A stretch of DNA of 23,861 bases. Origin: an uncultured Eubacteriales bacterium (GTDB lineage Bacteria; Bacillota; Clostridia; Christensenellales; UBA1242). Below, in pieces: positions 5,862 through 12,519 of this stretch (position 1 is its first letter; every line of letters begins with the position of its first letter). The stretch is taken from NCBI GenBank assembly GCA_900556185.1, contig USNN01000004.1:1-23861 (forward strand). Direction: 5' to 3'. The notes beneath the pieces were generated by a model. It saw only the letters and a program-made list of their open reading frames with translations. It did not search any database and was not told the DNA's origin. The position numbers and the translations under genes were made by a program.

Positions 5862-7710
5862 TAAATCTCTTAGTTTTATATAAAATAGAGTAAACAATAG
5901 ATTGGAAAACAATTATAAGTGAGTCTACACTAGGCAGTAGCCACAACAAGTGGTTATAATCTTTTTGTGAAAATTTAGTAAAGCCATTTAATATATTAAA
6001 GGTGTAAATTATATTTAAGCAAACTATAAAAAACAAGCAAGCAAATATAAGTGAAATTAATGCCGAATATTTTGGCGTTACTTTTTTAGTCTTATTATTT
6101 AAGTACACAATGGTGTAAAAAATAGGTAATACAAGCGTTACAATTCCAGCAAAAATGTAATAAATAAATGCTGGTAATGATGTTTCTACCATATCTAAGT
6201 TATTAAGCCCAGTGTTGTTTGCAATTAAATAGGTAAGTGCTAAGGTTGCTAGCATAACCAAGCAAACTATCCAACTTGTGGCAAACTTAATTTTATTAAC
6301 AAGCAATTTTTTCCGTTCTTTAATTGGTGTTATAGTAGGTTTTGTGTATTCACGAACCTCAATACCAAGACTCCCCATATTAGCCTTCAAATCGTCATAA
6401 CTTAAGGCTTCTTGTGGTGCATTAGATGTAGTTTCTACTCGTTTTACAGTGTCATAGTTATTTTTAGTGTAACTAGAAAGTTGATTTAGTTTTTCTTTGT
6501 GCTCTGGGTCGGTATATGTGCCAAGGTTAAATGGAGCCAAATCACTTTCTTGACTTGTCCATTCCTTTAATTCTGGAGCGTTAGAAGTTTCGCTTGGTTC
6601 GTTAGAATTTAAAGTGTCTTCACCGAAAATACTTACAGGCTTAACATCGTCGTCTTCAGCAGAATTATCTATATTAGATACATCCATAAATTGATTAGGA
6701 ACAACAAAATCGCCATCGTCTTCGTTAGATGTGTCACTAAAACCAAAATGCAATTTACCGCTAGAAACAGGTTCTTCAGGTGGGGTAGACTCATCTTCGA
6801 TTTCGCCATCGTCGTCATTCATTGGGTAGTTGGTGAAAAATCTAAAGTTGTTTTCTGGCTCAGTGTTTTCAGGTTCTGGCGTTATAATGGTTTCTGGAGT
6901 AGGGGGTTCTAGGTTTTTATTATCCACCGTCACATTGTCTGCGTCTGCCACGCCATAAGCAATACTATCAAAATAGTTCTCGTTCTCATTTTTCTTGTAT
7001 TTAGATAAATCAGCACCTTCAAACCCTTTAAATATAGAATAACTTTCGTCTTCGTTACTATCGTTAGGATTTTCAGTAGGTTGTGGGGTAGACGCATTAG
7101 AAAACAAATCTATCTGGTTTTCGTCTGTCTTATAATAGTCAGATAAAAGTTCTGCGTCCTTTTCGTCTAGGTCGTCTATCTCAAAATCTCGTGGAGCATA
7201 ATCTTCGCTTGGCTTTTCGTCGTCGTTATTAAATATGTTTAATTGAGCCGTATCCGCTTCGCCAACTGTTTCTGGCAAAACTGGGTCGTCATCATTTTCA
7301 GATGCAAACTCGTTTCCTTCAGATTCTGCTAACTTATCAATAGAGATATCTTCGCCGTCTTCGGCTTTTTCTAAAACTGTTGGCTTAGAGCCCATCAAAC
7401 TATCTATTATGTATCTAGAATTAAACCAGTCCTGCATACTGTTGTCGTAACTTTCTCGACCCTTTTTAGTTAACTTATAATAATGACGCTTTCCACCAAT
7501 ATCGCTATTTTTCCAATACGCCGTTATGTAGCCTTGGTTTTCTAGCCTTTTTAAGCAACTATACAAAGTAGGCTGTTTTAATTCGTATGTGCCTTGGCTT
7601 TTTTGTTCAATTTCCTTTATAATCTCGTAGCCGTATTTGTCGCCCGTTGTTAATGTCTTTAAAATTATGGTGTCTACGTGGCCACGAATTACATCTGAAT
7701 CAATACTCAT
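5854..7710 (-). CDS. Membrane-anchored PadR-family regulator with long acidic linker
   Basis: 618 residues, far longer than typical PadR proteins (~100-180). Residues 1 to about 105 are a PadR winged helix (IILKTLTTGDKYGYEIIKEI, QPTLYSCLKRLENQGYI, HYYKLTKKG). Residues ~110-440 are low-complexity and strongly acidic (Asp, Glu, Asn, Pro, Ser) and probably disordered. Residues ~464-618 hold a basic stretch (KERKK) and four predicted membrane helices at about 477-498, 513-535, 550-570 and 587-611. RBS AAGGAG precedes the ATG. It is the first gene of a two-gene unit with the radical SAM protein. A reasonable inference is a membrane-tethered repressor responding to an envelope or lipid signal; ligand and targets are unknown. 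Confidence 0.88.
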   Translation of the reverse strand: MSIDSDVIRGHVDTIILKTLTTGDKYGYEIIKEIEQKSQGTYELKQPTLYSCLKRLENQGYITAYWKNSDIGGKRHYYKLTKKGRESYDNSMQDWFNSRYIIDSLMGSKPTVLEKAEDGEDISIDKLAESEGNEFASENDDDPVLPETVGEADTAQLNIFNNDDEKPSEDYAPRDFEIDDLDEKDAELLSDYYKTDENQIDLFSNASTPQPTENPNDSNEDESYSIFKGFEGADLSKYKKNENENYFDSIAYGVADADNVTVDNKNLEPPTPETIITPEPENTEPENNFRFFTNYPMNDDDGEIEDESTPPEEPVSSGKLHFGFSDTSNEDDGDFVVPNQFMDVSNIDNSAEDDDVKPVSIFGEDTLNSNEPSETSNAPELKEWTSQESDLAPFNLGTYTDPEHKEKLNQLSSYTKNNYDTVKRVETTSNAPQEALSYDDLKANMGSLGIEVREYTKPTITPIKERKKLLVNKIKFATSWIVCLVMLATLALTYLIANNTGLNNLDMVETSLPAFIYYIFAGIVTLVLPIFYTIVYLNNKTKKVTPKYSALISLIFACLFFIVCLNIIYTFNILNGFTKFSQKDYNHLLWLLPSVDSLIIVFQSIVYSILYKTKRFNV

Positions 7711-7747
7711 AGCAAGTTCTCCTTGAACTTAAATAGTGTTCTAATTA

Positions 7748-7777
7748 ATTATATATTAAAACAAACCAACAAGTCAA
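7748..7777 (-). promoter_or_regulatory. Promoter of the PadR-radical SAM unit
   Basis: TTGACT (7777-7772), 18-nt spacer, TATAAT (7753-7748). A leader of ~30 nt carries the AAGGAG site. Confidence 0.6.
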
Positions 7778-7791
7778 ACAAAGAAAAATAG

Positions 7792-7820
7792 TTGCATAAC
7801 TAATTTTATTAGATTAAAAT
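7792..7820 (+). promoter_or_regulatory. Promoter of the YgjP-like gene, predicted leaderless
   Basis: TTGCAT (7792-7797), 17-nt spacer, TAAAAT (7815-7820). Transcription would begin at about 7827, the first base of the ATG. Confidence 0.5.
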
Positions 7821-7826
7821 TAATGT

Positions 7827-8495
7827 ATGGTAAAAATTTCAAAATTAATCAGAGCAAAACGAAAGACGTTATCTATAATGGTTATGCCAAATGGCGAAGT
7901 CGTTGTAAAAGCCCCAATTGGGCTAAGCAATGAAAAAATTTATGCCTTTTTAGAAGAAAAACAGAAATGGATAACCACTAAGCAAGCAAAAATAGAAACC
8001 AATAATAACCGCTTTAGCGATGTAATTTCTTATAAAAAAGTGATGTATCTAGGCAAAATTTACACTGGTATATTTACAGACAATGTGTCAAAAATAACCC
8101 TAGGCGATAACTATCTATACGTGCCAGCAAAATATAATACCGACAAAATCAATAAAAAACTAATTTCTTGGTACAAAAAACAAGCAGAAACGGTGCTAAT
8201 AACTCGCACAACCCAAATATCCGAGCAAGTATACATAAAGCCCACAATGGTCAAAATTACTGGCTCTAGAGGGCGGTGGGGTGCCTGCAATAATAAACAC
8301 CAAATATTCTTAAACTGGCGTAGCATAATGTTGCCACCACACTTATTAGATTATGTTATAGTTCACGAACTTTCACACATATTAGAACTAAATCATAGCC
8401 CTAAATTCTGGGCAATTGTAAACAAAATCTTGCCAGACTCGTCTAAACGCAAAGCCGAAATGAAAAACTACGGCTTCTTGCTTAAGATGTTTTAA
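7827..8495 (+). CDS. YgjP-like zinc metallopeptidase (DUF45/SprT-like)
   Basis: 222 residues, a normal family length. The C-terminal half carries the zinc motif H180-E181-x2-H184 and a third ligand H190 (VHELSHILELNHSPKFW), preceded by the characteristic GSRGRWGACNNK and FLNWR. The N-terminal half has the strand-rich start typical of the family (ISKLIRAKRKTLSIMV, GEVVVKAP). The cellular role of these proteins is poorly defined; SprT relatives act on DNA-bound proteins, but I cannot assign that here. There is no Shine-Dalgarno site and the -10 box ends 6 nt before the ATG. Divergent from the PadR gene. No clear terminator follows. Confidence 0.92.
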   Translation: MVKISKLIRAKRKTLSIMVMPNGEVVVKAPIGLSNEKIYAFLEEKQKWITTKQAKIETNNNRFSDVISYKKVMYLGKIYTGIFTDNVSKITLGDNYLYVPAKYNTDKINKKLISWYKKQAETVLITRTTQISEQVYIKPTMVKITGSRGRWGACNNKHQIFLNWRSIMLPPHLLDYVIVHELSHILELNHSPKFWAIVNKILPDSSKRKAEMKNYGFLLKMF

Positions 8496-8750
8496 TTAGT
8501 GTTAATCGTATTTGACTTTTTGTAGCATTTACTAACCGCCAAGTGTTCACCAAGTAGAGTAATAGAGTCATAATTATTGCTAGTTGGTTGCATTGGTTGT
8601 TTCTACTGCGTATTTATTAACTGCGTTAAATTTGTTATATTATGATAACAATCAACTGGCAAATTTAAGATGTTTACCAGTAAATTTAATTTACAGATTT
8701 TGCATCACTCTAGCGAGTTTTCACCCTTTATGTAAAATTTTCAAATAGTC
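8496..8750. other. Non-coding stretch after the YgjP-like gene
   Basis: I see no frame with coding character, RNA gene or strong hairpin. A weak inverted repeat ACTGG...CCAGT lies near 8654-8682. Confidence 0.5.
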
Positions 8751-8779
8751 TTGATTTTTTAATTAAAATTGCATATAAT
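8751..8779 (+). promoter_or_regulatory. Promoter of candidate small RNA 1
   Basis: TTGATT (8751-8756), 17-nt spacer, TATAAT (8774-8779). The predicted start is near 8786, at the base of a hairpin. Confidence 0.6.
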
Positions 8780-8785
8780 AAATGT

Positions 8786-8837
8786 ATAAGGTTTGGAACT
8801 CAGAGCTTCGTGCTCTAATTGGTTCTAAACCTTTTTC
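8786..8837 (+). ncRNA. Candidate small RNA 1: a single long hairpin ending in T-run
   Basis: The predicted transcript folds almost entirely into one stem: AAGGTTT (8788-8794) with AAACCTT (8827-8833), GAAC (8796-8799) with GTTC (8822-8825), and AGAGC (8802-8806) with GCTCT (8812-8816) around a TTCGT loop, then a T-rich tail. It has its own promoter and no ORF. It could be only a terminator, but no gene ends nearby and a promoter sits directly in front. Family unknown. Confidence 0.45.
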
Positions 8838-8863
8838 TTTAGTGATGGTTTTTATAAAAAGTG

Positions 8864-8892
8864 TTGACTTTCTCGTCAATTTGGCATAAACT
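8864..8892 (+). promoter_or_regulatory. Promoter of candidate small RNA 2 with inverted repeat over the -35 box
   Basis: TTGACT (8864-8869), 17-nt spacer, TAAACT (8887-8892), a weak -10. The -35 is part of a perfect inverted repeat TTGAC-N6-GTCAA (8864-8879), which could be an operator. Confidence 0.4.
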
Positions 8893-8898
8893 CTCTAT

Positions 8899-8960
8899 AA
8901 GAAACCAACAGATGATGCACCTAATGGTGTTTAGGCGTAATGCTTGCTGTTGGTTTTTTT
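8899..8960 (+). ncRNA. Candidate small RNA 2: 10-bp closed stem with two alternative inner hairpins
   Basis: A perfect 10-bp stem AAACCAACAG (8902-8911) with CTGTTGGTTT (8947-8956) is followed by a T run, so the outer stem doubles as terminator. The 35-nt inner part can pair as CACC/GGTG or instead as CCTAA/TTAGG; the two exclude each other. No ORF. It resembles no RNA family I can name. Confidence 0.45.
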
Positions 8961-9476
8961 ATTGCTTAATTTCCATAAATCTTACAAAGTAAAAAATTTG
9001 ATTTTGACATTTACCTAACATTAATATTTATGTGTAGACAAATTTTGTTATAAATTTATCAATTTAGGGTAGGGTGGAACTAGCCCTAATCTGCATTGTC
9101 TTTTGCTTAATTTTTTCTACAAACCCACGCAAAAAACTTGCCAAAATTTACTCAATAAAAAACCCGTAAACTCACGGAAAAATCTAACAATCAGCCACAA
9201 AAACCCGCCGAAACAGACGAGCAACTCCTAATTCAACACTTCGCAAAAGACAAGTTTTACGAAAAGAGAGATACAAAAATGCGGGTTTTTAGCGGTTTTT
9301 ACCAGTATTTTACGAAATCTTTAAAAATTATACATATTTAATATAGTGTAATTTTTGGTAAATTTTATAGTTTTTACGAAATGTTTTGTGTGTAATTTTT
9401 TAAAATTTTAAAATTTTGATTTTTTGGCTGGTTTTATAAAAAATTCGGTCAATATTTTACTCTTTATTTATCGCCT
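8961..9476. other. AT-rich non-coding stretch with scattered inverted repeats
   Basis: Holds a hairpin TTAGGG...CCCTAA (9064-9089) and a perfect 10-bp inverted repeat AAAAACCCGC (9199-9208) / GCGGGTTTTT (9281-9290). One frame is open at 9159-9341 but has no start codon upstream, so it may be a gene remnant or chance. From 9300 to 9470 it is mostly A/T runs. Confidence 0.5.
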
Positions 9477-10034
9477 ATTCTGGCTCAGCCTGTTTTGTAT
9501 AATTTAGGCGTGCCACGCAAAATTTGCGGTAATTTTATCTAATATATTGTCGGTCATTCTGAGTCAGATTGTGCGACGCTAATTTGCGAGTTCACACAAA
9601 ATTACTAATAAAATTACGGTTATAAAAATTTTTAATTCTGGCTCAGATTGTCTATTTATCAAAATTTAAATTTAGACGCTCTCACACAGAATTGTAAAAA
9701 TTCGACAGGCTAATTATAAGCCCAAATTTTGCTAAAACTCTAAATAATTAAAATTTAAGATATCACACAAAATAATGCAAATTTTACTTTACATAGATTT
9801 AACCCATTTTGTGTCAGACCGCCTAAATTGCTAAAACTAATTTTAGACGGTTTCATCCAGAATACAAAATTTTGCACACACCAATAAATTATCATATACT
9901 GTAAAAAACGCTACAATTATAGTAAATAATTAGTCGTCATTCTGTACAGACCCTAGCATCAAATTGCCACACAGTAATCTTATCCATTCTGCCACAACTT
10001 GTGCAAACCATTATCATACAATCTCACACAGAAT
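9477..10034. repeat. Array of seven imperfect palindromes with ATTCTG...CAGAAT ends
   Basis: Each unit begins with ATTYTG and ends with CARAAT (CAGTAAT in one), the ends being inverted copies: 9477-9523, 9556-9602, 9635-9692, 9726-9773, 9806-9863, 9939-9978 and 9986-10034, lengths 40-58 nt. Right ends share TCACACARAAT in four units. Left ends often continue as TCAGA. Arms of 9806-9863 pair over ~24 nt with a few mismatches; those of 9635-9692 pair at both ends of ~18-nt arms with conserved mismatches between. The array stops 128 nt before the recombinase gene. The units look like related hairpin elements that have diverged. Not direct repeats, so not CRISPR. Confidence 0.6.
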
Positions 10035-10127
10035 AGCCACGCAACTAATCATTAGTCAGAGCGTCAATTTCGCCACAGCCTGCCACTAATAACGTAAAAA
10101 TTATTTTGCGAAAAGTTGCAAATTTAT

Positions 10128-10156
10128 TTGTCAAAAATTTTTAGGTTTGGTATAAT
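10128..10156 (+). promoter_or_regulatory. Promoter of the tyrosine recombinase gene, predicted leaderless
   Basis: TTGTCA (10128-10133), 17-nt spacer, extended -10 TGGTATAAT ending at 10156. The start would fall at 10163, the A of the ATG. Confidence 0.65.
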
Positions 10157-10162
10157 TAAATT

Positions 10163-11206
10163 ATGAAAACTTATTTTGATTTAAGAAGCCAAAATGCAAT
10201 CTCACGTGAACGAGATGTTATAAAAAATCTACCAGATTTTGCCACCGACTTTTTCGTTGGAATTGAGCAAACTACTTCCCCACTCACAAGGCTAAATTAT
10301 GCTTATGATATGCGGTTATTTTTTGATTACCTTGTAAACGTGCAAAATTTATTTGACGGCAAAACTGTTAAGCAACTGGTTGTGACAGACCTAAACAAGG
10401 TTAAAGCCAGCCATATTGAACGTTTTTTGAGTTATTTATCTAGCTACACTGACGACGAAAACAAGTCTATTCAAAATGGCGAGCAAAGCAAGTCTAGAAA
10501 ACTAAGCACAATTAAAAGTTTTTTCAAATACTACTACAATCACGACCTAATAAACGAAAACGTGTCTAGCAAAGTGGATATGCCAAAACTGCACGATAAG
10601 CCGATTATAAGACTAGAAGCGGACGAAGTTGTAAAATTACTCGAGAACGCCGAAAATGGCGCCAATTTGACAGATAGAGAAAAAGCCTACCATCAATATA
10701 CCGTTAAGCGTGATGTGGCTATTTTAACCTTAATGCTTGGCACTGGCATACGTGTTAGCGAGTGTGTTGGGCTAAATTACGATGATGTAGATTTTGAGAT
10801 AGACGGAATTAATATAACAAGAAAAGGTGGCAACCAAGAAATTGTATATTTTGGTGAAGAAGTGGAAACGGCACTCCGAAATTATATGCGAGAACGCCTT
10901 GAGACGATTTCACCTAAAATAGAGCCAGCGTTGTTTTTGAGTATGCAACAAAAACGAATTAACGTGCGTACCGTGCAACTACTAGTGAAAAAATATGCAA
11001 GCATAACCACCCCACTTAAAAAAATTACACCACACAAATTAAGGAGTACTTACGGCACATCTCTATATAAAGAAACCAACGATATCTATATTGTGGCGGA
11101 CGTACTTGGTCACAAAGACGTAAACACAACCAAGCGTCACTATGCTGCCATTTCAGACGATATAAGGCGAAATGCTGCCAATAAAGTTAAACTAAGAGAT
11201 TACTAA
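10163..11206 (+). CDS. Xer-type tyrosine recombinase
   Basis: Site-specific recombinase of the XerC/XerD type, 347 residues. The N-terminal SAM-like core-binding domain covers about 25-135 (TRLNYAYDMRLFFDYL, SRKLSTIKSFFKYYY). The catalytic domain has the full set R197 (GTGIRVSE), K221 (RKGGN), H291-x2-R294 (HKLRSTYGT), H317 (LGHKDVNTTKRHY) and the nucleophile Y327. It could resolve chromosome dimers or act on a local element; sequence alone does not separate XerC, XerD and integrases. There is no Shine-Dalgarno site. The palindrome array lies just upstream, a terminator follows, and lexA is the next plus-strand gene. No transposon or phage gene accompanies it, which favours a housekeeping role. 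Confidence 0.92.
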   Translation: MKTYFDLRSQNAISRERDVIKNLPDFATDFFVGIEQTTSPLTRLNYAYDMRLFFDYLVNVQNLFDGKTVKQLVVTDLNKVKASHIERFLSYLSSYTDDENKSIQNGEQSKSRKLSTIKSFFKYYYNHDLINENVSSKVDMPKLHDKPIIRLEADEVVKLLENAENGANLTDREKAYHQYTVKRDVAILTLMLGTGIRVSECVGLNYDDVDFEIDGINITRKGGNQEIVYFGEEVETALRNYMRERLETISPKIEPALFLSMQQKRINVRTVQLLVKKYASITTPLKKITPHKLRSTYGTSLYKETNDIYIVADVLGHKDVNTTKRHYAAISDDIRRNAANKVKLRDY

Positions 11207-11231
11207 ATTCTGCCTAAACTCGTCAAAATAA

Positions 11232-11267
11232 AAAAGTCACCAATTTATATGGTGGCTTTTATTTTTA
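11232..11267 (+). terminator. Rho-independent terminator of the recombinase gene
   Basis: 10-bp stem AAAAGTCACC (11232-11241) with GGTGGCTTTT (11251-11260), one G-U pair, then a T-rich run. Confidence 0.8.
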
Positions 11268-11371
11268 TATTATCAATTGTTTCTTGTGGTTTATTGTTTT
11301 GGACATATTTAACCATCACAAACACTTTTGCTTACAAACTCCCCGCTAAAACCAATTAATATTTAAAACAT

Positions 11372-11396
11372 AAAAAAACTTGAGAATTGTCTCAAG
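11372..11396 (-). terminator. Terminator of the His/Cys-rich small protein gene
   Basis: Read on the minus strand, CTTGAGA (11396-11390) pairs with TCTCAAG (11385-11379) and is followed by seven T. Between this and the recombinase terminator I see nothing. Confidence 0.75.
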
Positions 11397-11400
11397 CCTT

Positions 11401-11694
11401 TTATCTATCTGTTGGATGCTCGTCATCGTCGTCAAGCCCATACATTTTGTATAAGTCTTGCAATGTCAACCCAGTCTTTGCGTCTACCCCATCTATACCT
11501 ATAGATACATAACCTTTATCGTCTGTGTTATACATATCAATACATTTCATACAGTTATCACAAATTTTAGATGGGTCTAGGTCGCAGATATAATCTTCAA
11601 TATCGGTAGATTCGTCTAATTCTTCGTGACCGTGATGATGGTCGTGACCGCAACAGCAGTCGTCTTCGTGATTATTTATATGGTTATTTTTCAT
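11401..11694 (-). CDS. Small His/Cys-rich protein, probably metal-binding
   Basis: 97 residues. The N-terminus is dense in possible metal ligands: CCCGHDHHHGH at residues 13-23. The middle has DPSKICDNCMKCID, a CxxCxxC cluster that I recall in small uncharacterised clostridial proteins. The C-terminus is acidic (GLDDDDEHPTDR). RBS GAGGGAG is well placed, and it has its own promoter and terminator, so it is a real gene. Binding of zinc, nickel, copper or an iron-sulfur cluster is possible; function is not known. It is divergent from lexA, and the 128-nt gap holds both promoters. Confidence 0.85.
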   Translation of the reverse strand: MKNNHINNHEDDCCCGHDHHHGHEELDESTDIEDYICDLDPSKICDNCMKCIDMYNTDDKGYVSIGIDGVDAKTGLTLQDLYKMYGLDDDDEHPTDR

Positions 11695-11714
11695 ATTTTC
11701 TCCCTCTAATAATC

Positions 11715-11743
11715 ATTATACACCATATTTTAGATAATTTCAA
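11715..11743 (-). promoter_or_regulatory. Promoter of the small His/Cys-rich protein gene
   Basis: TTGAAA (11743-11738), 17-nt spacer, TATAAT (11720-11715), about 20 nt before the start codon. Confidence 0.65.
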
Positions 11744-11762
11744 TTATTATTCTAAAACCCCT

Positions 11763-11800
11763 AAACAATTGTTTACAAGCCTAAAAAATTATGTTACAAT
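11763..11800 (+). promoter_or_regulatory. lexA promoter with a likely LexA operator
   Basis: TTTACA (11772-11777), 17-nt spacer, extended -10 TGTTACAAT ending at 11800. A perfect 12-bp palindrome AAACAATTGTTT (11763-11774) overlaps the -35 box. It keeps the AAC-N4-GTT core of the Gram-positive SOS box but has A and T in place of the outer G and C, so autoregulation by LexA is likely but not certain. Confidence 0.6.
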
Positions 11801-11822
11801 AATATTTGGTAAGGAGAAAATT

Positions 11823-12452
11823 ATGGCAAAGAAAACAACCGGAAAATTAGATTTAACAGTTCAATTTATTAAGGACTTCACAAAAAAGCATCACTACCCA
11901 CCTACAGTTAGAGAAATTTGTGCTGGTGTTGGCGTTACATCTAGCGCAACTGCACAATACTATCTAAATAAACTAGAGGATATGGGCAGAATTAGAAGGG
12001 CAAGCACCAAAAATAGAGCGATCGAAATTATTGGTCCAGACGCAGACGATTTGACTGAATTAAACGATACAAATGTTGAATATATTCCAGTAGTTGGCAA
12101 AGTTGCAGCAGGCATCCCTATTCTTGCAACCGAGAATATCGAAGAAAGAATACCAATGCCAAAGGCTATGTTTAGAAAGACTGATGAAGACTTATTTGCA
12201 CTAAATGTATCTGGCGACAGTATGATTAACGCTGGTATATTAAATGGTGATAAAATTATCGTTAGAAAACAAAACACAGCCGAAAATGGCGAGATTGTAG
12301 TTGCTTTAATAGACGATAGTGCAACAGTAAAACGATACTACAAAGAAAAAGACCTATTTAGATTGCAACCAGAAAACGACTTTATGAATCCAATTTATGT
12401 CAAGGAATTAGAAATAGTTGGCGTTGTAGTTGGTCTAATTAGAAAATTTTAA
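11823..12452 (+). CDS. lexA: SOS repressor LexA
   Basis: Represses DNA damage genes and is inactivated by RecA-stimulated self-cleavage. 209 residues, normal length. The N-terminal winged helix (residues ~8-70) has HHYPPTVREICAGVGVTSSATAQYYL. The cleavage bond is A96-G97 (GKVAAGIP). The catalytic pair is S133 (SGDSM) and K170 (TVKRYY). The start at 11823 has AAGGAG 6 nt upstream; the frame extends upstream to a TTG inside the operator and was rejected. A palindromic box overlaps its promoter. It converges on the oxoamine synthase gene across a shared terminator. Confidence 0.97.
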   Translation: MAKKTTGKLDLTVQFIKDFTKKHHYPPTVREICAGVGVTSSATAQYYLNKLEDMGRIRRASTKNRAIEIIGPDADDLTELNDTNVEYIPVVGKVAAGIPILATENIEERIPMPKAMFRKTDEDLFALNVSGDSMINAGILNGDKIIVRKQNTAENGEIVVALIDDSATVKRYYKEKDLFRLQPENDFMNPIYVKELEIVGVVVGLIRKF

Positions 12453-12460
12453 TTAATTTA

Positions 12461-12495
12461 AAAACCCTTAGGATTAATTTCCTAAGGGTTTTTTA
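12461..12495. terminator. Bidirectional terminator between lexA and the oxoamine synthase gene
   Basis: Perfect 12-bp stem AAAACCCTTAGG (12461-12472) with CCTAAGGGTTTT (12481-12492), 8-nt loop, with T runs on both strands. Confidence 0.9.
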
Positions 12496-12519
12496 TTTTT
12501 TAATTTTATTAATTTAAAC

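Noticed and set aside
5862..5912. Longer N-terminus for the radical SAM protein
   Set aside because: The extra residues lie in the PadR coding region, have no family match, and 5861 fits the coupled stop-start overlap.
8496..8750. Riboswitch or other structured RNA after the YgjP-like gene
   Set aside because: Only weak short inverted repeats and no downstream gene to control.
9159..9341. Possible short gene (61 open codons)
   Set aside because: No start codon or ribosome binding site at its 5' end, no family match, and it overlaps an inverted repeat.
9477..10034. CRISPR array
   Set aside because: The units are diverged inverted repeats with variable spacing and no identical direct repeats; no cas gene is present.
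9477..11206. Integron: array of attC sites beside an integrase
   Set aside because: The unit ends are ATTCTG/CAGAAT, not the GTTRRRY/RYYYAAC core sites, there are no gene cassettes between units, and the recombinase reads as Xer-type. Only a looser functional parallel is kept as a finding.
11769..11822. Longer LexA N-terminus from an upstream TTG
   Set aside because: It would begin inside the operator palindrome and promoter; ATG 11823 has a well-placed AAGGAG and gives the normal LexA length.
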